Source of the DNA: Flavobacterium faecale
Lineage (GTDB): Bacteria > Bacteroidota > Bacteroidia > Flavobacteriales > Flavobacteriaceae
Assembly (NCBI RefSeq): GCF_003076455.1
Contig: NZ_CP020918.1
Span: 3,508,001 to 3,572,000 of the forward strand
DNA: 64,000 nucleotides
Direction: 5' to 3'
A program made the translations under genes and the position numbers. Each line of letters begins with the position of its first letter. Position 1 is the first letter of the stretch. The notes under the pieces are model-generated. The model saw nothing but the letters and a program-made list of their open reading frames with translations. It had not been told where the DNA came from and did not search any database. Positions 31,379-41,107 of this stretch are shown in pieces.

Positions 31379-33544
31379 CTAATTTACGATCAACTTCACT
31401 TTGGCCATCGTTGTATTATTTTTCTTTAGTACTACAAAATAAACTCCCTTTGGCAACTTAGCAATTGTGAAATTATTATCTAACTGACTTAGTTTTTCTG
31501 TTTGAACTAAAGCCGATTGCATATTGTAAATACTTGCAGAACTGCCAATCAATTCTTCTACAATTTTTAACGTTACCATATCGCTAGCAGGATTTGGTGC
31601 TAAACTAATTTGCGAATCATATTTAAATGTGTTGGTTGCTAATACTCGAATATTATGACTAAAATTATTTACTTGCATACATACACTACTCACGTTTCCG
31701 CCCGCGTCTGGAAACTGAACTGAAATTACATTGTTCACATCCAAAAGATTGTAGGGCACAGGAATCTCTAAAACTCCAAAAAAAGAATCTCTTTGAGGTT
31801 GATTATCCCCTCTAAAATCGGTTGGAGTTGTGACAAGGGTATTATTCACTTTGATTACAGGAACCAGTGATTTTCCGGTTGCTCTACCCACCCCAATACG
31901 CAAAATAGCCTCGCCATAAGTTGCTTTCGTTATTCCGTTTACATTATAAACCACTGGCGTATTTGCTGCAACAATTGGTTTTAAGTAGTCGTCGGCATAG
32001 TATTTTGTTTCGTCCAAGGTTCTATCAATCGCAATAGGATTGGCAAAAGTATATTCTAAAACAACATGTGACTCTGAACCGATAGTCAAGGACGTAATCG
32101 GAGAAGTTGTTGTTGTTTCTTGTAAATCTGTTTGGTTGGCCGTCAAGGTCAAATAACGTTTTACAATTTGCGTTAAGTTATTAGCATCATGATCAAATAA
32201 ATTTAAATCAATTGTTTTAACTGCTTGCTCTAGATTGTTTATAATCACATATCCTTTGTTGCCATCAACGTAAGCTTTAACTAAAATATCGGGATCGTCT
32301 GATTTGATGTCTACTCGAGTTCCTTTTACATTTTTCCATTGTTGGTAAAACTTCACAAAATCGGTATAAACCCATTGTCCTGTATAACTCGCTGGCTCAT
32401 TGGCCTTGCGCATTAATCGGCTAGTATAAGGAACTCCCGTTGTGCTGTTGTAACCCCATTCTGCTTTTACGATGACAAACGGAATCGCACTAGCAATTGT
32501 GTTGGGTCTTTCTAAAAACGACATCAACATCGAATTGAACGATTTCACATTTAGCCAATCTCTGTACGAACTCCATTGTTGGTTGTTTGAATCATGTGTT
32601 TGTGCTCCATATTCCGAAAGCACATAAGGCTTTACCGACCCTACCGAAAGCATACCATAATGATCCATCATGTCAAATGTGGCTTCAAGATTACTCCCAG
32701 AACGCATCTGACGCTTTCCGCCAATAGTTGGAAAATCATATAAATGAATCGAATAATAATCCATTTTGCTTCCTGCCATATCCATAAACATTTTGTCTCG
32801 GTTAAACCAACGTTGAAACTCCCCTACTTCGTAATACGGAAACGAATTGGTATAGCCACAAATCTTAGTATTTGGCATTTGCGCTCTAATTGCATCGGCT
32901 GCTGCAATGTGAAAATTGGCTATCTCCGCAATCGTTTTGGTATATTCTTTCACACCACCCAATAGTTCATAATCAGGCTCGTTGACAATTTCCAAAAAAG
33001 CAGGTAAACTAGGTCCGTTCCCTCCAAAAAATTCTTTCATAAAACGTCCCATGTATTCTCCTGTAGCAGTTCCGTTGGCTATATTCCATCCTTTAGCTGT
33101 TGGTTTTTGCCCAACACCCGTCCAAAATGGATACAATTGACCCCCAAAAATCATTCCTCCCTTGCGGCTCTCGTATTGCGCTAAATTGGTTTTAGCAGCA
33201 AAACTATTTCGAGATGACAATCCTCTTGAAGCAATATCAGTAGGACTTGCATAACCAGCACGTGCAGGATCCTGTGCCACCTGATTCAAAGTATACGTAA
33301 TCAATCCCGTCTCACGACCCAAATAAACATCCAGTCCGTTTAGGAAATTATTTCGTAGATCACCTATTTGATTGTCTCCATCCCATTCCGTATCCGTTGT
33401 ATTAGAGTGCATCGTAATAAACTTAGAGCGTTCAAAAGTCGAAACGCCACCAACAGTATGTTTGACATTCAAGTTCACAGCTACTTTTACTTGGGCAAAA
33501 AAAGCAGCCGGCACTAAAAGAAGTATTAGGTATTGTTTTTTCAT
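31379..33544 (-). CDS. GH86 beta-agarase/beta-porphyranase with T9SS sorting domain
   Basis: 721 residues with a signal peptide (ending AFFAQ). The (beta/alpha)8 barrel carries the GH86 acid/base Glu189 in LEIVNEPDYE and the nucleophile Glu311 in VLSEYGAQ; the N-terminal FERSKFITMHSN fits the family. Two beta-sandwich domains follow (about 400-640). The last ~75 residues are a T9SS sorting domain (LAPNPASDMVTL ... LPKGVYFVVL), so it is placed on the cell surface or outside. GH86 enzymes cut agar or porphyran internally. A truncated relative lies at 6381-7019. It runs opposite to the following sulfatase. Confidence 0.92.
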   Translation of the reverse strand: MKKQYLILLLVPAAFFAQVKVAVNLNVKHTVGGVSTFERSKFITMHSNTTDTEWDGDNQIGDLRNNFLNGLDVYLGRETGLITYTLNQVAQDPARAGYASPTDIASRGLSSRNSFAAKTNLAQYESRKGGMIFGGQLYPFWTGVGQKPTAKGWNIANGTATGEYMGRFMKEFFGGNGPSLPAFLEIVNEPDYELLGGVKEYTKTIAEIANFHIAAADAIRAQMPNTKICGYTNSFPYYEVGEFQRWFNRDKMFMDMAGSKMDYYSIHLYDFPTIGGKRQMRSGSNLEATFDMMDHYGMLSVGSVKPYVLSEYGAQTHDSNNQQWSSYRDWLNVKSFNSMLMSFLERPNTIASAIPFVIVKAEWGYNSTTGVPYTSRLMRKANEPASYTGQWVYTDFVKFYQQWKNVKGTRVDIKSDDPDILVKAYVDGNKGYVIINNLEQAVKTIDLNLFDHDANNLTQIVKRYLTLTANQTDLQETTTTSPITSLTIGSESHVVLEYTFANPIAIDRTLDETKYYADDYLKPIVAANTPVVYNVNGITKATYGEAILRIGVGRATGKSLVPVIKVNNTLVTTPTDFRGDNQPQRDSFFGVLEIPVPYNLLDVNNVISVQFPDAGGNVSSVCMQVNNFSHNIRVLATNTFKYDSQISLAPNPASDMVTLKIVEELIGSSASIYNMQSALVQTEKLSQLDNNFTIAKLPKGVYFVVLKKNNTTMAKVKLIVN

Positions 33545-33831
33545 GGTTATGGTTGATTAGTTTTCTGATCACAAAAGTCTATTATTTAAACCTCTTTCTA
33601 AGCAAAACAAACTAGACAAAAAATAGACAATCCCATAAAAATCGGCTTTTTTAACTGAATTAATTCTTTTTTAACTTGGCCACTGTTGAAAGTACGTTTC
33701 TCATTGTAGACTGTCGTTTTACTGCTGCTGAATAACTAGTAAAAGAATGTCATATATTTACAAATCAACTCCTTTCATTAAACCTTTCACTATCTTATAA
33801 GTCCAATATTTGATTACCAAAATCTATTCAT

Positions 33832-35151
33832 ATGAAAAATAATACCACTCACGTTACAGAGCGCCCGCACTTATTTTTAATACTTATTGTATTTGTATTT
33901 TTGGGTTGTAGTAAAAATGATAATAATTCAGAAACTCTTACCACTAATACAACCGCACCAAATATACTCTTCATCATAGCCGATGACTTAGGAAAAGATG
34001 CGATTAGTGGATTCTCTGAAGGAAGCATCAAACCAAGCACACCAAATATTGATGCTATTAGAACAAATGGTTTATCGTTTACTAATTTTTGGGCATATCC
34101 TACGTGTTCGCCTACAAGAGCCTCTATATTGACAGGGAAATATGGTTATCGTACCGGCGTAAAATGGGCGGGTGATGTGTTAAGCACGACTGAATTAAGT
34201 CTTCAGGATTATATAAAAAAGCAAACAAATAGTAAATATGCTACAGCACTTGTTGGTAAATGGCATTTATCAGGTAGTAGTGATACATTTAATCCTGAGG
34301 TATTTGGAATCGATTATTACGCTGGATTCCTTCGTGGTGAAGTCGAGAATTATTACAGCTGGACAATGTCCGAAAACGGATCTAGCAAAGTCGTTACTGA
34401 TTATGCAACAACAAAATTTACCGACTTAGCAATTGATTGGATAGGTACACAAAGTAAACCTTGGTTTATGTGGTTGGCCTACAATGCGCCTCACACGCCT
34501 TTTCATGTTCCTCCGTCTAACATGCATAAGCAAGGAAACTTACCGGAATATAAGGATGGAATGGATGCAGCTCCCTATTACATGGCCGCCATTGAAGCGA
34601 TGGATTTTCAAATTGGACAATTGCTCGCCACTATGTCTGAGGCACAAAAAGCAAATACCATTATTATTTTTATAGGAGATAATGGCACACCAAATGAAGT
34701 AGCACAGTCACCTTATTCCAGTAAAACAGCAAAAGGAACCGTTTACCAAGGAGGTATTAATGTACCTATGTTTATCTCCGGAAAGGGAGTTTCTCGTAAT
34801 GGAACAGAAAACAACCTCGTTTCAAGTACCGACTTATTTGCCACAATTGCTCAAATTGCAGGTTCTACGACCACCCAAATTAATGACAGTACTAGTTTTT
34901 TATCGCTGCTATCACAAAGTAGTGCTACTCGAAGCTACCAATATGCTGAAAAAAATAACGGCACCATCGATACTTGGACCATCAGTAACGGAAGCTATAA
35001 ATTGATACAATATACCACTGGGGTAAATGAACTTTATTATCTCGTGTCTGATCCTTACGAATTAAACAACCTCATCAAAGGGACTTTAACGAGTGCACAA
35101 ACTTCTGCGAAAACGGCATTGGAGGCTGAGCTTTCAATTATTCGAAAATAA
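33832..35151 (+). CDS. S1-family sulfatase lipoprotein
   Basis: 439 residues. A lipoprotein signal (lipobox FLGC, Cys26) anchors it to a membrane. The metal-binding pair is in FIIADDLGKD (Asp51-Asp52) and the formylglycine motif is CSPTR (Cys92-Arg96), followed by LTGKYGYR. IIFIGDNGTP supplies the Asp-Asn metal ligands. At 439 residues it is on the short side for S1. The CxPTR form differs from the CxPSR of the other sulfatases here, so it probably belongs to another subfamily and attacks a different sulfate position. It is divergent from GH86, and the 287-bp gap (33545-33831) must hold both promoters. Confidence 0.9.
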   Translation: MKNNTTHVTERPHLFLILIVFVFLGCSKNDNNSETLTTNTTAPNILFIIADDLGKDAISGFSEGSIKPSTPNIDAIRTNGLSFTNFWAYPTCSPTRASILTGKYGYRTGVKWAGDVLSTTELSLQDYIKKQTNSKYATALVGKWHLSGSSDTFNPEVFGIDYYAGFLRGEVENYYSWTMSENGSSKVVTDYATTKFTDLAIDWIGTQSKPWFMWLAYNAPHTPFHVPPSNMHKQGNLPEYKDGMDAAPYYMAAIEAMDFQIGQLLATMSEAQKANTIIIFIGDNGTPNEVAQSPYSSKTAKGTVYQGGINVPMFISGKGVSRNGTENNLVSSTDLFATIAQIAGSTTTQINDSTSFLSLLSQSSATRSYQYAEKNNGTIDTWTISNGSYKLIQYTTGVNELYYLVSDPYELNNLIKGTLTSAQTSAKTALEAELSIIRK

Positions 35152-35304
35152 ATTCACTATTATTTCGAAACAAATAAGATAAATTTGCTCATAGCCTATT
35201 GATAAACCTTGGATATCTATATCTTCAAGAGGTATCAGTAGGCTTTATTAAACTAATAGCTGTACATTTTTAATTAGATGAAAAACTTTTTCGCAAAAGT
35301 TAGT

Positions 35305-36444
35305 TTAATTTGATGTAGTGGTGTCTTTTCCTAAATCTTTTATAGTGCTTTTCTTTTTTCGAGAACTACTTTCTGTCCTCACTTTTTTAACCCTTTGTGG
35401 TAATAGTAATTTATGAATAAATTTCATTTTTTTGACCATATCTGGTGTAATCACAAAAGGATAAACATCAGGAACTCCCATAGCCCTATTGATACTATTT
35501 ACTGCGAAAGATAAAGGAATGCAAGTTTCTACAATAATATCAAAATCTTCGACAGTGTAGGGATCGAAAGTAACATTAACCTTCATGTTTTCTTTCATGG
35601 CTTCATGCATATCCACTGGCCTTACATTTAAACCAAAAAAGTAGGCTGTTTCAAGCATGTCCATAATATGTAAGTAATGCGCCCATGTCTCTGCCCAATC
35701 TTCCCAAGAATGTGATGTGGCATATTTACTTATAAAAGATTCTTGCCAATTTTCTGGTGCTCCGTCCTTGTAATATTTTTTTAAAGAATCACCGTAGTTT
35801 ACTCTTTCGTTTCCAAAAAGCAAACGATACTGTTTCAATAACCTTTTATTATTATAAATCAATCGATCCCAAAAATAATGTCCAACCTCATGCCTAAGAT
35901 GTCCTATCAAAGTACGATACGGCTCCATAAGTTGTCTTCGCATCTGCTCACGCAACACCGAGTCAGCTTCTTTTAACAAAATAGTAATTACACCATTTGC
36001 ATGGCCAGTCATAAGTTTTGGGTCGTGTTTTTGTACTACAAAGTCAAAACAAAATCCTTCTTTATTGTCTAATTTACTTTTTAAATCTAAACCAATTTTT
36101 TGTAGTTGGTAAATCAGTCTGTGTTTTGCAACTTCTAGATTTTGCCATTTTTCAAAATTTTCAGCATCAGACAAATTTGGGATCGTTCGGTTGAGCTGGC
36201 AAGCTTGACAAAATTCTTCGGGAGAATCTTTTTCCACTACCCAATTACATACGTTGTATTCTTTATTTTTACAATATTTGTATTCCTTCTGCTCTCTGTC
36301 AGAAATCAAAGTATCGCCTTGAGGATCGAAAGTGAGCATCGTACGATCTTCGTCTCTGAATCCAGCCAAATGACCACAATTCTCACAAGTATAACATTCA
36401 AAATATAAGGAGTGAGCACAATACCCACATTGAAAGATCTTCAT
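35305..36444 (-). CDS. Zinc-ribbon zinc-binding metallopeptidase (COG4307-like) of the Anbu locus
   Basis: 379 residues with no signal peptide. The N-terminus is a zinc-ribbon with many Cys (Cys6, Cys9, Cys17, Cys20, Cys23; then Cys58, Cys66, Cys79, Cys82). The peptidase active site is HLRHEVGHYFWD, an HExxH motif with His185, Glu186 and His189. The third ligand is probably Glu/His in the WEDWAETWAHY segment. The C-terminal tail is basic (KKVRTESSSRKKKST). Genes of this kind occur beside circularly permuted ATP-grasp, alpha-E and transglutaminase genes. It is the last gene of that minus-strand set, 187 bp from the transglutaminase. Its substrate is unknown; processing of a peptide tag is a hypothesis. 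Confidence 0.85.
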   Translation of the reverse strand: MKIFQCGYCAHSLYFECYTCENCGHLAGFRDEDRTMLTFDPQGDTLISDREQKEYKYCKNKEYNVCNWVVEKDSPEEFCQACQLNRTIPNLSDAENFEKWQNLEVAKHRLIYQLQKIGLDLKSKLDNKEGFCFDFVVQKHDPKLMTGHANGVITILLKEADSVLREQMRRQLMEPYRTLIGHLRHEVGHYFWDRLIYNNKRLLKQYRLLFGNERVNYGDSLKKYYKDGAPENWQESFISKYATSHSWEDWAETWAHYLHIMDMLETAYFFGLNVRPVDMHEAMKENMKVNVTFDPYTVEDFDIIVETCIPLSFAVNSINRAMGVPDVYPFVITPDMVKKMKFIHKLLLPQRVKKVRTESSSRKKKSTIKDLGKDTTTSN

Positions 36445-36631
36445 AATTTTAATCTTAATAATATAAGTAACAGATTGCTACCTCGTTGTCGCCCTATTTA
36501 TTAAAGGGGTGCAAATAACCGCATTTCAATTTTCACCTGCAACTATAATGCAAGAACAATTGCACCCACATTTCATAATAAAAATTCATGAAATTTGCGA
36601 AGCAGTGTATCCTTTTTATGTTTACGATATT

Positions 36632-37477
36632 CTAGATAAATTTTTCGATCGAAAGCTGTGTACGCAGTTGAGAGGTTGCACTCCCGCGAATACCACCTGA
36701 TACAGGCATGGTATTTTCAAAAGTAGCACTTGATGCTATGGCAAAATGAGTATTACCCGTAAAAATTCCGTGACTTGGGTCTAATCCCAACCAGCCAATT
36801 CCGGGTAAAAACACCTCTACCCAAGCATGCAGTTCATAGGAAGGTGAAATCATGTCAAAGTAATAATAGCCACTTACAAAACGGGCTGCAATACCAAACT
36901 GTCGTAATAAATTGATTTGCATCCAGGATAAATCACGACAAGATCCTCTTTTTATAACAAAAGTTTCGTCGGGTTGTAATGGTGAACCTACTTCTCTGTA
37001 TTCTACAATAAAATCATCGTGTAATTGTTTGGTCAATTGGGTTAAAAATGCAATCGTATTAAAATCGGAGGCTTTCAAAATTGCATTTCCATAATCCAAT
37101 AATTCTTGCGAAATCATCTGCCCTTCTAGTGTTCCAAAAAGCAACTTTTTTTGCAATGCATCATATTGTAAAGGGAGTTGATTGAATTGCAATGGATAAA
37201 TAAGAAAATCAAATGGATTATATTCTTTCGTTTCAAGGACGGTTGTGGCTGTAATTGTTAGTTGATTTGTCATACCTTCAAACCAACAAAAATCAACCAT
37301 ATTGTTTTCTTCATCTAGCACTTGTTTGTGACCGATTGGTTCGAATACAATTGTAAGCGCATGACAGTCCACAGACACATAAGGGGTTTGTTTGGGCCTA
37401 AATCTCAAATAATGAGGTTCTAAAAAAACGTCTGAATCAAAGGTATATATAGTAGTATGCGTGATTTTGAATTTCAT
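36632..37477 (-). CDS. Bacterial transglutaminase-like protein (Anbu/ATP-grasp locus)
   Basis: 281 residues from the ATG at 37477, chosen because the family N-terminal beta domain starts right there (MKFKITHTTIYTFDSDVFLEPHYLRFRP); an upstream ATG at 37591 adds 38 unlikely residues. The papain-like transglutaminase core has Cys180 (RGSCRDLSWM), His217 (YELHAWVEV) and Asp233 (GLDPSHG). Such proteins are predicted to act as peptidases or amidases on ligated peptides made by the neighbouring ATP-grasp. It ends 187 bp before the metallopeptidase start and begins downstream of the alpha-E gene. Confidence 0.88.
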   Translation of the reverse strand: MKFKITHTTIYTFDSDVFLEPHYLRFRPKQTPYVSVDCHALTIVFEPIGHKQVLDEENNMVDFCWFEGMTNQLTITATTVLETKEYNPFDFLIYPLQFNQLPLQYDALQKKLLFGTLEGQMISQELLDYGNAILKASDFNTIAFLTQLTKQLHDDFIVEYREVGSPLQPDETFVIKRGSCRDLSWMQINLLRQFGIAARFVSGYYYFDMISPSYELHAWVEVFLPGIGWLGLDPSHGIFTGNTHFAIASSATFENTMPVSGGIRGSATSQLRTQLSIEKFI

Positions 37478-37615
37478 TGTGGGGCGTAGTTTAATTGGTC
37501 CAAATGGAATATTACTTTTTTTAGGTAAATCACGCCTGTAGTTACGATTAAAAAAAAATATAGAAGAGAGAACCAAATTTAATTGCTTCAAGTCTGATTC
37601 TCTGTTCCAATTATT

Positions 37616-38581
37616 TTAATTTACTTCTGGAAAATTAGATTCTACAGCAAAGAATACTGTAAAAATAGCAGAAGAAATATCATTCAGGTTGTGCTGAATT
37701 TCATGTAGATATTCATGCATTCCTTTAGTGATAATTTCATTGATGTCACTTTCTTCTAGTTGAGATCTTAATGCAGCCAGTTTTGTTTGTGCTTTATTTT
37801 CAGCCTTATCAGTACTCACGGCCAATTTGATTAAAGAATGTTCAGCACTTAGCAAACAAGCTAATATTGACCTAGGAAATTCTCTGTCTAAAATCAAAAA
37901 CTCAGCAATTGAAGAAGGAGATAGTTTTCCGTATTTTTTTCGATACATATCATAAGCACTAACCGATTTTAAAAGTGCTGCCCATTGTATTAAATCAATA
38001 GACGAGCCAACCGATTTGGGTGAGCTTAACAAAAAGTGGTATTTGGCATCCAAAACTCTTGATGTTTTGTCGGCGCGTTCTAGGACTTGTCCTAATCTAC
38101 CAAAGTTATAACCTTCATTTCTAGAGATGGTTGAGTTGTACATACCATACACTAACTGACATCCTTTTTTTATGTCGTTAAAAAAATCCCTAATATTTTC
38201 GTCGTCATAATTTTCTTTTTCTTGCCCTTCTTTCACCAAAAAATAGAGTGCATTAATTTGCTCCCATACTTCTTTAGTAATTTCTGTTCGTACTGCACGT
38301 GCATTTTCTCTTGCTCGAAAAATACAACTGAAAATAGAATTTGGATTTTTTTCTTCGAAAGCTAGAAAATAAATCACTTTATTTTTTTCAACGACTGTAT
38401 TCAGTTTTTGATACAAGTCCCAATCTCCAGTAATAACAACTAGTGGTTGCCATTGCTGAATTTCGTTAGGTGGTAATTCCAAAGATAAATTAAAATTAAC
38501 ATCTAGAAAACGAGCATAATTCTCTGCACGTTCCAAATATCTATTCATCCAATGTAGTGTGTTTGCTACTCTTCCAAGCAT
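37616..38581 (-). CDS. Alpha-E domain protein
   Basis: 321 residues, mostly helical, with no signal peptide. The N-terminus MLGRVANTLHWMNRYLERAENYARFLDV is the hallmark of the alpha-E family (DUF403), which has conserved Arg and Glu residues in RYLERAEN and a later conserved NxGRLGQVLERADKTSRVLD segment. It is a companion of circularly permuted ATP-grasp enzymes in predicted peptide-ligation gene sets and may form a complex with them. The gene starts 12 bp after the ATP-grasp gene, so they are co-translated. Biochemical function is not established. Confidence 0.9.
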   Translation of the reverse strand: MLGRVANTLHWMNRYLERAENYARFLDVNFNLSLELPPNEIQQWQPLVVITGDWDLYQKLNTVVEKNKVIYFLAFEEKNPNSIFSCIFRARENARAVRTEITKEVWEQINALYFLVKEGQEKENYDDENIRDFFNDIKKGCQLVYGMYNSTISRNEGYNFGRLGQVLERADKTSRVLDAKYHFLLSSPKSVGSSIDLIQWAALLKSVSAYDMYRKKYGKLSPSSIAEFLILDREFPRSILACLLSAEHSLIKLAVSTDKAENKAQTKLAALRSQLEESDINEIITKGMHEYLHEIQHNLNDISSAIFTVFFAVESNFPEVN

Positions 38582-38593
38582 AATTTTTTTCTT

Positions 38594-40036
38594 TTAATTA
38601 TTTAATATCCATGTATCCTTACTCCCTCCACCTTGTGACGAATTCACAACGATTGATCCTTTTTTTAGCGCAACGCGAGTTAGAGCACCTGGAATAATTT
38701 TGATACTATCGCCAGCTCCATACAATGCATAAGGTCTCAAATCTACGTGTCGTCCTTCAATGGTATCCTCAGTCAAGGTTGGCACTCTAGATAAGTTAAT
38801 CATTGGTTGTGCAATATAATTTCTTGGATTATGTTTGATCTTTGCAATAAACTCTTCTTGTTCTTTTTTAGTTGATTTTGGACCAATCAACATTCCGTAT
38901 CCACCAGAAGCATCTGTTTGCTTGACAACCAAATTATGAATATTTTCAATTACATATTTACAGTCAGCTTCTTCATCACAGATATAGGTTTGTACGTTGG
39001 GTAAAATCATTTCTTCTCCCAAATAATATTTTATAATTCTAGGAATATAGGCGTAAACTGCCTTATCATCTACAACACCTGTTCCTGGCGCATTCACTAG
39101 AACAACGTTCTTCTTCAAATAGGCACCAAATAATCCTGGAGTTCCTAGCACTGAATCTTTATTAAATGCCCTTGGATCAATAAATTCGTCATCGACACGA
39201 CGATAAATAACATCAACACGTTGCAGGCCGCGCGTGGTATTCATGTATACGATATCATTTTTCACAACAAGATCTTTACCTTCTACCAGCTCTGCTCCCA
39301 TTTGTTGTGCCAAATAAGAATGTTCAAAATAAGCTGAATTATAAATCCCTGGTGTAAGTACTACTACCGTTGGTTTTTCGACATCTGTAAGTGATTCTAG
39401 CGTATCTCTTAGGATATGTGTATAATTGTAAACCGGTTTTACTTCTAACTTTTTAAATAATTCTGGAAAAGTTCTTTTTAGAATTTCTCTATTTTCAAGC
39501 ATATAAGAAACTCCAGACGGGCATCTTAAGTTATCCTCTAGAACATAATATTGTCCGTCACCACCTTTAATTAAATCTGATCCTGTAATATGACACCAAA
39601 TATCTTTTGGAGGAGTAAAACCTTGCAACTGTTTTAAATAGGATACGCTAGATAAAATTAATTCTTTCGGAATAATTTTGTCTTTGAAAACCTTTTGGTC
39701 ATTATAAATGTCCTGAATAAACAAATTCAGCGCTCTAATACGTTGCTGCAATCCTTTCTCTAGATAAGTCCATTCGGTATTATCAATGATCCTAGGAATA
39801 ATATCCAAATGAAGAATCCGTTCCACACCTTGATTATCATTATAAACATTAAAAGTCATTCCCAATGACAGTTGTGCTCTATCTGTAGCATGTTGCAAAC
39901 TTTGCAGCTTTTTGTGACTCAATTTTTCGAGTTGCTCTGAGAATAATTTATAATTGGGTCTTACTTTATTATTTTCATCGAACATTTCGTCGTAATACCC
40001 TTTGGTATCGTATTCTGATAAATTTAACTTTGGCAT
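38594..40036 (-). CDS. Circularly permuted ATP-grasp protein (CP_ATPgrasp type, DUF404/407)
   Basis: 480 residues, cytoplasmic. Family features are TKGYYDEMF at the N-terminus, YVLEDNLRCPSGVSYMLENR, NAPGTGVVDDKAVYAYIPRIIKYY, VVKQTDASGGYGMLIGP and the ending VVNSSQGGGSKDTWIL. ATP-grasp enzymes form amide bonds through acyl phosphates, and this permuted family is predicted from gene neighbourhoods to make a peptide or to ligate one to proteins. It is the first gene of the minus-strand set ATP-grasp, alpha-E, transglutaminase, metallopeptidase. The rest of the Anbu system (42926-44550) is on the other strand about 2.9 kb away. Confidence 0.9.
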   Translation of the reverse strand: MPKLNLSEYDTKGYYDEMFDENNKVRPNYKLFSEQLEKLSHKKLQSLQHATDRAQLSLGMTFNVYNDNQGVERILHLDIIPRIIDNTEWTYLEKGLQQRIRALNLFIQDIYNDQKVFKDKIIPKELILSSVSYLKQLQGFTPPKDIWCHITGSDLIKGGDGQYYVLEDNLRCPSGVSYMLENREILKRTFPELFKKLEVKPVYNYTHILRDTLESLTDVEKPTVVVLTPGIYNSAYFEHSYLAQQMGAELVEGKDLVVKNDIVYMNTTRGLQRVDVIYRRVDDEFIDPRAFNKDSVLGTPGLFGAYLKKNVVLVNAPGTGVVDDKAVYAYIPRIIKYYLGEEMILPNVQTYICDEEADCKYVIENIHNLVVKQTDASGGYGMLIGPKSTKKEQEEFIAKIKHNPRNYIAQPMINLSRVPTLTEDTIEGRHVDLRPYALYGAGDSIKIIPGALTRVALKKGSIVVNSSQGGGSKDTWILNN

Positions 40037-40980
40037 GAAGTACAGCGGGTTTATTTCTTTATTTTCAAAACATTTTCCAGATCACTTTTAAAAGTAAATA
40101 GGGTACATTTTGAGTTCAAAAGAGGATTAATTTTCTACAAACAATCATTTAAAACGTGCTACAAGCACGAACATTTTTCTCAATATACAAATATTATCAT
40201 ATAAAATCCTACAAATATCTATTTTTTTTCACTTCTAATCGAAAAATAAATTCAGTATTCACAAATATATCAAGCACAAAAAACTTGTAATCAGATAGTT
40301 ATTCACTTTATAATTATACTAATAAAATCATCCCAACAAGCTTATCTTCGTAAGTAAAAAAGTACTTGCCAAAAAACTTCAGAGGCAGACCTTATTATAA
40401 ATTCGCAAATTAATTATAAAGTTAATACTAAATTAGACACAAATTACATCACTTTTTAAACAGTTTACTACTTTATTTCTTGAAGGATCAATAAAGTTCT
40501 AATTTATTGTTATTTCTTATCACAAACAATAAAAGTATCCTATTTATTTTAACATTCTTTTTTTAATTTTAAACCAAAGGTGAACTGAAAGCAACGGCTA
40601 AAAGATGAGTTGTCTTTAGATTTTTCGATTGTTATGAAGTAAGCTAGCATTATAAAGATACTTTTTGGGGTTCGAGGCAAATATATTGGTCATTATACCT
40701 CTAGAAAATTGACAAAGCTGAAGGAGAAAGATCGATTACAAACTTAAGGCTGTGGATATCTTTAAATTAAGCAGTTCGGTTTTAGTTTGATCTGTTTGTT
40801 CGAAAAAGACATTTATATCGAAACAATCATGACTACCGGTCTATATAACTAATGAAAATGGAATGATTTAGTATTTTTAAAATAGAATCATTAGAGAATG
40901 AGCACTATTATAAAGCTGTTTAGCAAAATACTAACGCCTTCTAACTTTAGGACAATTAACCTTCTGACTTAATTAATTAA
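40037..40980. other. Large gene-free intergenic region
   Basis: About 0.94 kb of AT-rich sequence (to the terminator at 40991) with no ORF of convincing length, no tRNA and no obvious repeat. It must carry the promoter of the ATP-grasp operon near 40037-40250. The middle (about 40560-40900) is somewhat more coding-like but has stops in every frame, so it may be a decayed gene; I could not identify it. Confidence 0.45.
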
Positions 40981-40990
40981 AAATAAAAAA

Positions 40991-41027
40991 AACGGAGAAC
41001 TTCAAGCGTACTTGAAATTCTCCGTTA
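40991..41027 (-). terminator. Rho-independent terminator for the helicase gene
   Basis: Strong stem (AACGGAGAA-TTCAAG / CTTGAA-TTCTCCGTT) with loop CGTA; on the minus strand it is followed by a T-rich tract (40981-40990). It lies 80 bp after the helicase stop. Confidence 0.8.
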
Positions 41028-41107
41028 CTTATAAAAATTGCTCTTTCTATATAAATTGAAAACGATTGTATTTTTCTACATTGAAAGTGTAAAATTCAGA
41101 TTCTATT

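Noticed and set aside
36509..36700. 63-codon ORF in the gap between the metallopeptidase and transglutaminase
   Set aside because: It overlaps the transglutaminase end on the opposite strand and shows no family features.
37478..37591. Upstream start for the minus-strand transglutaminase
   Set aside because: The family N-terminal domain starts exactly at the ATG at 37477; the extension has no conserved features, though its smaller gap to the alpha-E gene (24 bp) leaves some doubt.
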